44,437 nt of DNA, taken from the NCBI GenBank assembly GCA_947478465.1, contig CANJWH010000023.1, positions 1 to 44,437 of the forward strand, in the 5' to 3' direction. The notes under the pieces are model-generated. The model searched no databases and was not told the DNA's origin. It saw only the letters and a program-made list of their open reading frames with translations. Of the stretch, positions 23,942 to 33,000 are shown piece after piece. Source of the stretch: Bacteroidota bacterium. Its GTDB lineage: Bacteria > Bacteroidota > Bacteroidia > SXHM01. How positions within the stretch are numbered: the first letter of the stretch is position 1; each line of letters begins with the position of its first letter. Position numbers and translations under genes: made by a program.

Positions 23942-24604
23942 ATGATAAAACTGCAAAACATAAACAAGACCTACACCATGGGAGATAACAAACTCCATGT
24001 GTTGAAAGGGATTGATGCTCACATACGCGAGGGAGAGCTGGTGTCTATCATGGGTTCATCAGGAAGCGGCAAGTCAACGCTGCTCAACATCCTGGGCATC
24101 TTAGATAATTACGACAGTGGCGAATACCTGCTTAACAATACGCTTGTAAAAGACCTGAGTGAGACAAAGGCAGCGCACTACCGCAATCAGTTTATTGGTT
24201 TTGTGTTTCAGTCGTTCAACTTAGTGAGCTTTAAAAACGCGATGGAGAATGTTGCCTTGCCGCTTTACTACAAAGGCATCAGCCGCAAGAAGCGCAACCT
24301 TATGGCTCTAGAATACTTAGACAAAATGGGCCTGCGCAACTGGGCCGAACACATGCCCAACGAGCTGAGTGGAGGACAAAAACAACGTGTTGCCATTGCC
24401 CGCGCACTGATTACCCAACCCAAAGTTATCCTTGCCGATGAACCAACGGGCGCACTGGACTCGGTAACATCTCTGGAAGTGATGAATATACTTAAGGACG
24501 TGAACCGACAGGGGATTACAGTAATTATTGTAACGCACGAGAAAGATATTTCGGAGATGACACAGCGGGTGATACGTTTACGCGATGGGGTTATTGAGAA
24601 TTAA
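23942..24604 (+). CDS. ABC transporter ATP-binding protein (MacB/LolD-type)
   Basis: The 220-residue ATPase, started at ATG 23942, has Walker A GSSGSGKS (38-45), Q-loop Gln90 in FVFQSFNL, signature LSGGQ (142-146), Walker B LADEPTGALD (164-173) and switch His199 in VTHE. Length and the SxxGSGKSTLLN context place it in the LolD/MacB/YknY group that drives type VII ABC (mechanotransmission) systems rather than substrate-translocating pumps. It is the first of four genes with two FtsX-type permeases and an HlyD-type adaptor. An inverted-repeat element separates it from the first permease. A weak -7-like CACTTTTG lies at 23928-23935. Confidence 0.9.
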   Translation: MIKLQNINKTYTMGDNKLHVLKGIDAHIREGELVSIMGSSGSGKSTLLNILGILDNYDSGEYLLNNTLVKDLSETKAAHYRNQFIGFVFQSFNLVSFKNAMENVALPLYYKGISRKKRNLMALEYLDKMGLRNWAEHMPNELSGGQKQRVAIARALITQPKVILADEPTGALDSVTSLEVMNILKDVNRQGITVIIVTHEKDISEMTQRVIRLRDGVIEN

Positions 24605-24606
24605 GC

Positions 24607-24702
24607 AATTTGTCAATTTGATAATGAGTCAATTTTAGAAACAACACACAATTGAATGAATGCCTGCATTGACAAATCAACAAATTGACTCATTGACAAA
24701 TT
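24607..24702. repeat. Inverted-repeat element between ATPase and permease genes
   Basis: AATTTGTCAAT and GAGTCAATTT on the left recur inverted as AAATTGACTC and ATTGACAAATT on the right, with a spacer of about 45 bases and an 8-base asymmetry in the left arm. It fills nearly the whole 104-base gap between the two genes. Its words (TTGACAAAT, GTCAATT) relate it to the repeats at 35421 and 37606. Confidence 0.6.
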
Positions 24703-24708
24703 TATAGC

Positions 24709-25941
24709 ATGTTTGACTTAGACAAATGGGAAGAAATCTTTAGTTCCATCGGCAAGAACAAGCTGAGGACCTTTCTCACGGCCTTCAGTGTGTTCTGGGG
24801 AATCTTCATGCTCATTATTTTGCTTGGCGCAGGCAACGGATTAGAGAACGGTTTGAAGAACGAGTTCAGCAACGATGCCATCAACACCATCTGGGTCTAT
24901 AGTGGAGCTACAACTATGCCGCACAATGGCATGAAACCCGGTCGCCACGTTCAATTTACCAATGCCGACATTGAAGAAATAAAACGAACGGTTCCCGGGG
25001 TGGTCCACATCTCTACGCAGACCAATATCTATGGAGAGAAACAGATAAACTACAAGAACAATCAAGGCGCATTTGAGATACGGGCATCCTACCCTGGTCA
25101 TCGCCACATTGAAAAGCTGGAAATACTGGAAGGTCGCTTTATCAACGATGCCGACATCATGGCATTTAGAAAAGTAACAGCACTGAGCAAAAGTGTAAAA
25201 GCTGCTTTATTCAAAGAAGAAGATGCGATAGGCAAATACATCCGCATCAATAATATTCCCGTAAAGGTGGTAGGCATCTTTGACGACAGCGGAGGTGAGA
25301 AAGGACGCCAGCAGCTGTATCTGCCCATCACCACAGCACAAAAGGTGTTCAGCATGCAAAACCGCATCGATAATTTTATGATGACCATCAACACTACTTC
25401 CTTAGAAGAGAGCAACGCAATCGTAGAAAAAATCAGGGCAAAAGTTGCGGAGCGCCACAACTTCGCCATCGAAGATCAGGGGGCAGTATTTATCTCCAAC
25501 AAAATTAAAGAGCTTAAAAAGTACACCAACATTTTTGACGGAGTAAATATATTCATCTGGATCATTGGCATAGGAACCATCATTGCAGGTATTGTGGGCG
25601 TTAGCAACATCATGACTATAGTAGTAAAAGAACGTACCAAAGAAATAGGTATCAGAAAAGCGCTGGGCGCAACGCCCTTTTCGGTGGTAAGTTTAATAGT
25701 GCAGGAAGCAATTATCATTACCTCCGTGGCGGGTTACTTTGGTCTGGTTGCCGGAGTGGGCTTGCTGGAAGCAGTGGCAAAGAATGTACCTCCCGCACCC
25801 TTCTTCGACCGGCCTGAAGTAGATATAATGATTGCAGTATATGCAACGATTTTACTGGTAGTGGCAGGAACTCTTGCGGGAATATTTCCGGCAATGAAAG
25901 CCGCACAGATTAAACCGGTTGTAGCACTGCGTGACGAATAG
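24709..25941 (+). CDS. MacB/FtsX-type ABC permease 1
   Basis: The 410-residue protein has one N-terminal membrane helix (about 21-42, FLTAFSVFWGIFMLIILLGAG), a large extracytoplasmic MacB_PCD domain (about 45-270), and three C-terminal helices with the FtsX motif KERTKEIGIRKALGATP between the first two. It starts MFDLDKWEEIFSSIGKNKLRTF, almost the same as the next gene. Only 7 bases separate it from permease 2, so the two are co-translated. Together with the ATPase it should couple ATP hydrolysis in the cytoplasm to movement in the periplasm. Substrate is unknown. Confidence 0.9.
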   Translation: MFDLDKWEEIFSSIGKNKLRTFLTAFSVFWGIFMLIILLGAGNGLENGLKNEFSNDAINTIWVYSGATTMPHNGMKPGRHVQFTNADIEEIKRTVPGVVHISTQTNIYGEKQINYKNNQGAFEIRASYPGHRHIEKLEILEGRFINDADIMAFRKVTALSKSVKAALFKEEDAIGKYIRINNIPVKVVGIFDDSGGEKGRQQLYLPITTAQKVFSMQNRIDNFMMTINTTSLEESNAIVEKIRAKVAERHNFAIEDQGAVFISNKIKELKKYTNIFDGVNIFIWIIGIGTIIAGIVGVSNIMTIVVKERTKEIGIRKALGATPFSVVSLIVQEAIIITSVAGYFGLVAGVGLLEAVAKNVPPAPFFDRPEVDIMIAVYATILLVVAGTLAGIFPAMKAAQIKPVVALRDE

Positions 25942-25948
25942 ATAAGAT

Positions 25949-27211
25949 ATGTTTGACCTCGACAAATGGCATGAAATTTACCTGACGCTTAGCCGTAACA
26001 AGCTGCGCACGTTCCTTACGGCCCTTGGTGTGTCGTGGGGAATCTTCATGCTCATCATCATGCTGGGAGCAGGCAAAGGTTTAGAAAACGGTGTGATGCA
26101 GGGCTTCGGTGACTTTGCAACCAACAGCTTGTATGTATGGACCGATGGCACTACGGTACCCTACAAAGGCCTGCCTGCAGGAAGATATTTCAACCTCAAT
26201 AACGGTGACATCGATTTACTCAAACGCAATGTTCCTGAGATTGAAACACTCGCACCGCGTAACCAACTCAACGGATACAGCGAGGGAAACAACGTAACCT
26301 ATAACAACAAAGCAGGAACATTTGAGGTCTATGGCGATTATCCTGACTTCATGAAAATACAACCCAAGAAACTGATGCAGGGGCGGTTCCTTAACGACAA
26401 AGATTTAAAAGACAGCCGCAAGGTTGCTGTAATCGGCAAACGTGTATGCGATGTTTTATTCGCAAAAGATGCAAGCCCTATTGGGAAATATATACTCATC
26501 AACGGAGTGTATTTTCAGGTTATAGGTTTATTCACTACAACAGGAACATCCGGCATGAGCGCCCGCGAGACAGAAGCTATTTATATTCCTTTCAGTACGT
26601 TCCAGAACGCCTTCCATTATGGAAACATTGTAGGATGGTTTGCAATTACTGCAAAACCTGAATACAAAGCCTCGATGGTTGAGGAAAAGGTAAAAGATGT
26701 TCTTAAAAAAAGTCACCAGATAGCACCTAATGACGACCGCGCATTTGGCTCATACAATTCTGAAAAAGAATTCGGACAAATGACAGGTGTATTCAGCGGC
26801 ATCAGATGGCTCACTGTTTTTGTAGGTGGTGCAACTTTGCTTGCAGGTGTTATCGGCATCAGCAACATCATGTTAATTATTATTAAAGAACGAACCAAGG
26901 AAATCGGAATCAAACGCGCACTCGGTGCAACACCTGCAAACATTATGGTTCAGGTAATGCTGGAGTCGGTTATACTTACCTTTGTTGCCGGATACTTTGG
27001 ATTAGTAGCAGGCGTTGGATTACTTGAATTAGTTGCATGGGGGTTAATAGAATTTCAGGTAGAAGCCGAGATGTTCAGCAACCCGAGCGTTGATTTAGCT
27101 GTTGCACTGAAAGCATTGGCAGCATTAGTAGTAGCAGGAATTACAGCAGGTTTGATCCCTGCTTACAGAACAACAAAAATAAAACCGGTAGAAGCATTGA
27201 GAGCAGAATAA
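25949..27211 (+). CDS. MacB/FtsX-type ABC permease 2 (tandem paralogue)
   Basis: 420 residues with the same plan as permease 1: N-terminal helix, MacB_PCD domain, three C-terminal helices, FtsX motif KERTKEIGIKRALGATPAN. The first about 45 residues (MFDLDKWHEIYLTLSRNKLRTFLTA) are strikingly like those of permease 1 while the periplasmic domain has diverged (for example YKGLPAGRYFNLNNGDID against HNGMKPGRHVQFTNADIE). This is a duplicated gene pair, likely forming a heterodimer. It is followed by a palindromic repeat and then the adaptor. Confidence 0.9.
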   Translation: MFDLDKWHEIYLTLSRNKLRTFLTALGVSWGIFMLIIMLGAGKGLENGVMQGFGDFATNSLYVWTDGTTVPYKGLPAGRYFNLNNGDIDLLKRNVPEIETLAPRNQLNGYSEGNNVTYNNKAGTFEVYGDYPDFMKIQPKKLMQGRFLNDKDLKDSRKVAVIGKRVCDVLFAKDASPIGKYILINGVYFQVIGLFTTTGTSGMSARETEAIYIPFSTFQNAFHYGNIVGWFAITAKPEYKASMVEEKVKDVLKKSHQIAPNDDRAFGSYNSEKEFGQMTGVFSGIRWLTVFVGGATLLAGVIGISNIMLIIIKERTKEIGIKRALGATPANIMVQVMLESVILTFVAGYFGLVAGVGLLELVAWGLIEFQVEAEMFSNPSVDLAVALKALAALVVAGITAGLIPAYRTTKIKPVEALRAE

Positions 27212-27237
27212 TAAAATAAAGAATTAAGAATGCAGAA

Positions 27238-27301
27238 TGTCATGTCGAGCGTAGTCGAGACACTAATAAAATAAAACTTCTCGACTACGCTCGAAGTGAC
27301 A
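27238..27301. repeat. Palindromic repeat, GTCGAGCGTAGTCGAGA family
   Basis: TGTCATGTCGAGCGTAGTCG plus AGA (27238-27260) is repeated inverted at 27279-27301 with two mismatches and an 18-base loop. It lies in the 130-base gap between permease 2 and the adaptor gene. It resembles palindromic intergenic repeats seen in many Bacteroidota chromosomes. Confidence 0.8.
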
Positions 27302-27341
27302 CCAACATTAACACATTAACACTTAAACAAACGAACACTTT

Positions 27342-28448
27342 ATGAAAATCGCAATCAGAATTTTTGTTTTACTTATTATTCTCGGAATCTTTGGAGGAAC
27401 ACTTTATTACCTCTACTCCAAAAATGAAGAGAAGCCTGTAGTCTTCACCACACAAAAAGCGTTCGTTACTAACATCGTAATGAAAACGGTTGCCACAGGC
27501 TCTGTTGTTCCACGCAGAGAGATTGATGTAAAATCAAGAGTGTCAGGAATTATAGACGAGCTTTATGTAGAAGCAGGAAAAAAAGTAAAGAAAGGAGATG
27601 TTCTTGCTAAAGTAAAAATCATACCCGACATGGTTCGTCTGAATGAAGCAGAAAGCCGTGTCAGTCGCGCGAAGATTACTTTGGAAGATGCACAAACAAC
27701 TCACAACCGCCAGAAACAATTATTTGACCAAAAAGTAATTGCTGAGAGCGAATATATGCCATATAAATTAGCGCTTAATAACGCTAACGAAGAAGTGAAC
27801 ACAGCTGAAAATAATCTTGCGCTGATCAAAGAAGGTGCATCAAAAAAGTCAGGTGAAATTTCAAACACTATGATTCGCGCAACTGTTACAGGAACAGTTT
27901 TGAATGTGCCGGTAAAGGTTGGCAGTTCGGTAATTGAAAGCAATACGTTTAATGAAGGAACAACTATAGCTACGGTTGCTGATTTGGGCGAAATGATTTT
28001 TCAGGGAAAGGTTGATGAGTCAGAAGTAGGTAAAATAAAACCCGGAATGGAAATGTTGCTCAACATCGGAGCAATTGAAAAGGAAACATTTAAAGCAAAA
28101 CTGGAATTTATTGCACCAAAAGGTGTTGAGGATAAAGGTGCTATTAAGTTTGAAATCAAAGCAGCTATTTCTTTAAAGGATTCAGTTTTCATACGCTCGG
28201 GTTACAGTGCAAGTGCAGACATTGTGTTAGATAAGCGCGACAGCGTTCTTGCCATTCCCGAAGGGTTGATTACATTTTCAAAAGATTCTGCATTTGTGGA
28301 AGTAGAGACTGCTCCACAAACATTTGAAAAACGCTATATCAAAACAGGTTTATCAGACGGAATAAACATTGAAGTAATTTCAGGAATTGACAGCATGGTT
28401 AAACTGAAACAGCCTTTGGCCCTGGAAAACCAAATGATGCCGGACTAA
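27342..28448 (+). CDS. HlyD/MacA-type periplasmic adaptor subunit
   Basis: The 368-residue product has an N-terminal membrane helix (about 4-24, IRIFVLLIILGIFGGTLYYL), a split lipoyl (barrel-sandwich) domain with RREIDVKSRVSGIIDEL and VEAGKKVKKGDVLAKV (about 65-90), an antiparallel coiled coil (about 95-160: LNEAESRVSRAKITLEDAQ), and a beta-barrel. The order is that of MacA and YknX. It is the last gene of the ABC cluster. No TolC-type outer-membrane gene follows, so either a housekeeping channel is used or the system ends in the periplasm. Function in export or cell-envelope stress is inference from family. Confidence 0.9.
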   Translation: MKIAIRIFVLLIILGIFGGTLYYLYSKNEEKPVVFTTQKAFVTNIVMKTVATGSVVPRREIDVKSRVSGIIDELYVEAGKKVKKGDVLAKVKIIPDMVRLNEAESRVSRAKITLEDAQTTHNRQKQLFDQKVIAESEYMPYKLALNNANEEVNTAENNLALIKEGASKKSGEISNTMIRATVTGTVLNVPVKVGSSVIESNTFNEGTTIATVADLGEMIFQGKVDESEVGKIKPGMEMLLNIGAIEKETFKAKLEFIAPKGVEDKGAIKFEIKAAISLKDSVFIRSGYSASADIVLDKRDSVLAIPEGLITFSKDSAFVEVETAPQTFEKRYIKTGLSDGINIEVISGIDSMVKLKQPLALENQMMPD

Positions 28449-28477
28449 TATTCCGACAACCTACTGTATTAAATACA

Positions 28478-28597
28478 CTACAGAAACGAAACTAACGACA
28501 ACACCGCAAGTGTTGAAATCAAAGAAACTGCGGCTAAGAAAATAATCTTATCTGTAATCGTTTGCGCTCTTTCAAATTTATTTGGATAACCTTTCAT
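28478..28597 (-). CDS. Possible 39-residue single-span membrane protein
   Basis: ATG at 28597 to TAG at 28478-28480 on the minus strand encodes 39 residues: MKGYPNKFERAQTITDK, a charged start, then a single hydrophobic stretch of about 20 residues (IIFLAAVSLISTLAVLSLVS) ending FL. No good promoter was found for it: its upstream strand has a TTTG but no TAnnTTTG at the right place. It is antisense-free, between the convergent adaptor gene and divergent to the hydrolase gene. I do not recognise a family. Confidence 0.35.
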   Translation of the reverse strand: MKGYPNKFERAQTITDKIIFLAAVSLISTLAVLSLVSFL

Positions 28598-28749
28598 ACT
28601 AAATGGGTTTTAGTTCTTACAAAGAGAACGATTAAACAGCCCTATTTATTGTCTGCTGCTCAGCTTTTATTAACCAGCAATTGTTTATTACACAACAGTA
28701 ATTATCAATAATTAAAACAATTATTATCTTGCGTGAAAATTAAATCACT

Positions 28750-30024
28750 ATGAAAAAACTCTACGCCTTTTTTCTTTTACTGATTTTAAGTCAGCAACTT
28801 TTTTCACAGTCACAACCAACGCAACCTGCAAGCGGGCCGGGTGGCAGCGATTACACACACAGCGATGTAACGTTTTATAATTATGCTACTAACCCTGATG
28901 GGTTTTATCTTTTTGAGCCCTCCTCTCCTATTCCCGATTCAGCAAATGTGGTGATTTTTATTCACGGACTTTCATTGGTTAGTCCTCACTTGTATGGCGC
29001 ATGGATTAATCATCTTGTAAAACATGGCAACATTGTTATTTATCCCAAATATCAGGATGCAGGAAGCGCAGTTGCTGCATCAGAATTTAATGCAAATACA
29101 GTTACCGCTATTGTAAATGCTTTTGATACACTCGCACAAGCCGGACATGTTAAACCACGACTGGATAAAGTTGCTATTGGCGGACATTCGTATGGCGGAC
29201 TGATGTGTGCTAACATGGCTATTCTTGCCGCTACTTCAGGCTTTCCTGTTCCTAAGGCCGTATTCTCTTGTCAAGGCTATACCGACTTAACAACCGATAC
29301 CCGTTTACCGGATTATTCCATAATGCCTGCTGATATGAATATGCTGATTTTAGTTGGCGACAACGATGCAATTGTAGGAACAACCTTCGGACATTTTCTT
29401 ATGGATTCAACTATCAATGTTCCTACTTCGCACAAAAATTTAATCACGCACCATTCCGATAATCACGGAAGTCCTGCCATTGGATCAACTCATTTTGAGC
29501 CCTGCAGCCGCGATGATGACTATGATACAGGCGAAACTAATTTGTTCACTACAGTTTGCGGATTGGGAACAAAAACCGATGCAGTAGATTATTTCTGTTA
29601 CTGGAAACTATTTGACGCGCTGATGGATTGCGCATTCTATGGTGAAAATTGCACTACCGCTTTTGGTGATACTCCTGAGCAACATGGAATGGGCGAATGG
29701 AGTGACGGGCAACCTCTTGTTGTATTAACTGTTGAACCCTCTGAAGGAACAGGAATAGAAGATGATGAAAACAAAAACGTAATTAATATTTATCCCAACC
29801 CTTCTTCGGGTGAAGTTTATATTAATTTCAACTTGCCTGAAAAAGGAGAAGTGTTGATTGATATTTTCAATGCACAGGGACAATCAGTAAAATCAACACG
29901 CAAGAATTATTCAGCCGGAATGGTGAATGAAAAAATAAATTCAGAAAACCTTGCAGCAGGAATTTACAACGTGCAAATTCAGTTGAACGACAACAAATAC
30001 TCTCGAAAAATTATTATTCGCTGA
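28750..30024 (+). CDS. T9SS type A secreted alpha/beta hydrolase
   Basis: The 424-residue product starts with a signal peptide (MKKLYAFFLLLILSQQLFSQ). The next about 280 residues form an alpha/beta hydrolase of the dienelactone hydrolase/chlorophyllase-like kind: oxyanion region FIHGLS (about 70-75), nucleophile elbow GGHSYGG with Ser147, acid in LVGDNDAIVG (Asp204 or Asp206) and His239 in SDNHGSP. Cysteines in ALMDCAFYGENC suggest disulfides. The last about 75 residues, INIYPNPSSGEVYIN to KYSRKIIIR, are a type A T9SS sorting domain. It is monocistronic and convergent, with only 12 bases to the next gene and no visible terminator. Ester substrate unknown. Confidence 0.87.
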   Translation: MKKLYAFFLLLILSQQLFSQSQPTQPASGPGGSDYTHSDVTFYNYATNPDGFYLFEPSSPIPDSANVVIFIHGLSLVSPHLYGAWINHLVKHGNIVIYPKYQDAGSAVAASEFNANTVTAIVNAFDTLAQAGHVKPRLDKVAIGGHSYGGLMCANMAILAATSGFPVPKAVFSCQGYTDLTTDTRLPDYSIMPADMNMLILVGDNDAIVGTTFGHFLMDSTINVPTSHKNLITHHSDNHGSPAIGSTHFEPCSRDDDYDTGETNLFTTVCGLGTKTDAVDYFCYWKLFDALMDCAFYGENCTTAFGDTPEQHGMGEWSDGQPLVVLTVEPSEGTGIEDDENKNVINIYPNPSSGEVYINFNLPEKGEVLIDIFNAQGQSVKSTRKNYSAGMVNEKINSENLAAGIYNVQIQLNDNKYSRKIIIR

Positions 30025-30036
30025 TGCAAAAGCAGG

Positions 30037-33000
30037 CTACTGCGGCTTGCCACTCAGAACCGTAACACGTCCTCTGTAAGTGTGCCAGGTATCGTAAAAA
30101 TCTTTTACGCGAAAGGTATACGTGTAAACATCCTGTGTTGCCAATAACTGTGACTTCTCAATTACTCCGTTCCACTTTACATCTTCATCAAACGAAGCAA
30201 AAACCTGCTCACCCCAGCGGTTATATATGCGCATTTCATAACCGGTAATTCCTATGCCTGTTCCATAGAAGTAATCGTTATTACCATCTTCATTTGGTGT
30301 AAATGTGTTGGGGATATAGAACGTGAAACTGGGATCAATGTAAACGGTGAAATAAGCGGTGTCTTTGCAACCAAACTGATTAGTAACAATCTGTTGAATA
30401 ATATATGTTCCGGTATCGGGATAATTGTGTGAAGGCTGTTGTAAAGGCGAATTGGTATTATCACCAAAATCATATTGCCATTGGTTTGCACCCGAAGACA
30501 AATCGTTAATTTCAATATATGGATAAATGATTTCAGTACGCTCCGGTGTAGCAGTAAAAGAAGCAACCGGTTTAGGATAAACTGTAATCATTGAATAAGA
30601 AGTATCTGTAACGGTACAACCGTTAGATGTTTTTGCCTGAAGTATTACATCAAATACTCCGGCTGTGTCATATACATGCAATGGATTTTGAACCGAAGAA
30701 GTTGTTAAATCACCAAACTCCCACAGCCACCAGACAATGTTATATCCGGGTGCAACAACAGAAAGGTCTGTGAAGTTTACAGGTAATGGCTGACAACCTT
30801 CCAAAATATCAGAGGTAAAATCAACATCCGGTAAAGGGAAAACTTCAACAGGCAGAATGGTATCTGCAACGCAACCACTGTCGGAAGTAACAGTAAGATT
30901 GACATTAAATATGCCGGCATTCTGATAAGTGTGAAAAGAGTTCTGCAAGGTGGAAGTACCGCCATCATTGAAGTTCCAGTCCCAGGCAATAATAGTTCCC
31001 TGAGGTATAGTTGACTCATCTGTAAACGCTGTGGTCTCATTCAAACAAACCGAAGTAGCACTAAAGTCTGCCGTTGCAACCGGATGAACTCGCACCGTGA
31101 TAATAGTATCTTCTTCACAACCAAAATCACTGGCAACGGTAAGGCTCACATCAAATGTTCCGTAAGTAGAAAATGTATAAAGCGGATTTGCATTATTGGT
31201 TATAACACCATTGTCATCAAAATTATAGGTCCATGATTCAACACCACCAAAAGCAATATCACTTAAATCTGTAAACACGGTTTCAGTGCCCAGACACTCG
31301 GTTGTTGCAACAAAAACAGGAACAGGAGTTGGATAAACACCGATTGTTTGTGTGATGGTGTCTTTACAGGTTCCGCCTGATGTAACAATGAGTTGTATAT
31401 CATAACCGCCCCAATCAGGGAATGAATGTGCAGGCGGTGCAGCTCCGACAAACACAGCGCTGCCGTCATCAAAATCCCATTCCCATTGTGAAATGTTTCC
31501 TGTTGGAATGGTGCTTTCATCCACAAACACTGCTGTTTCGTTCTGACAAATATCGGTGAACGAAAAATCTGCAACCGGTAAATCCGAAACGGTGAGTGGT
31601 CCGGTTTCAGTATCAGTGCATCCATCGCTGCTGGTTACCTGAATGCCTACGGTATAATTTCCGGGAGCCAGGTATTGGTAAACGGTATCCTGAGCAGCAA
31701 CAGAAAATATTCCGTTACCAAACGACCATACCCAACCGGTAATAGTACCAACAGGAATGGTTGAATTGTCGGTGAAAGTGCTGATATCACCAAGGCAGGC
31801 ATCGGTTGCTGTGAAATCTGCAACAGGAACATGATACACTGTTACGGGTTGAGTGATTGCATCGGTGCAACCAAAGTCAGAAACAACAGAGAGTGTAACA
31901 TTGTAGGTGTTTCCAACGCTGTAAATATGTTGTGCGTTAATATCGGTTGAAGGTGCTGTTCCGTCACCAAAATTCCAGTTCCATGTTGCAATTAAACCGG
32001 TATTGATAAGGGTTAAATCAGTGAAATCGGTTACGCTTGCAGCACAAACGGAAGTGCTGCTGAAATCAGCAACGGGCACAGGGTAAACCGTTACCTGCTG
32101 ATTGATAGTAGAAGAACAATTTGCAGCAGATGTTACCGTAAGCGAAACAGTGTACGTTCCATCTGCGGCATAAATGTGTGGAGGACTTTGTGATGCAGAA
32201 TTAGTTCCGTCATCAAAATCCCAATCCCATTGATTGATGGTTCCTGATGTGATGGTACTCAAATCAGTAAACTGTGTTGCAGTTCCCATACATTCGCTGG
32301 TGGATGAAAAATCAGGGGTTGGAAGCGGGTTCACGGTAATGATAACATCGTCTGTTCCCTGACAACCATTGACATCGGTAACGGTAAGTGTATAGGTTGT
32401 TGTAGCAGCAGGATTAGCAACCGGGTTGGCAATAAGATCATCACTTAAACCGGTGTTGGGTGTCCACTGGTAATTGCCTCCACCGCTTCCGTTGAGCGTT
32501 ACATTGCTTCCGTCACAAAAGGCATCATCGGCACCGGCATTGGCTGTTGCAGCAGCAAAGATGGTAACAGCAGTAGTAACGGCTTCGGAGCAACCATTGA
32601 TATCGGTAACGGTTAAGGAGACAGTAAAATTTCCCGCAGTAAGGTACGTATGGCTTGGGTTCTGGTCGGTTGAGGTTGTTCCATCGCCAAAATCCCAAAG
32701 CCATGAAGTGATAGGACCGATAGGGCTGTAACTCTGGTCGTTGAAATTGGTGGCAACACCCAAACAATTATTGGATGGGGCAATAAGAATAACCGGATTT
32801 ATTGCCACACAAAAACGCTGATCATTAGTAGAACCTCCAGTTCCTGCGGTAAAGCCCCAGTAAACACTTGGGTTTCCACCGAAGATGTTATTGATAATAT
32901 CACCGGTGTAAGAGGCAATCAATACTCCATCCAGGTAAACGTTAAAGGAATTGGTTGCAGGATCCCAGGTAATACGCAAAGCATGATAGGCGCAGTCTTC

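Noticed and set aside
28598-28749. Promoter at TATCTTGC before the hydrolase gene
   Set aside because: Differs from TAnnTTTG by a missing base and has no TTTG at -33; too weak to list.
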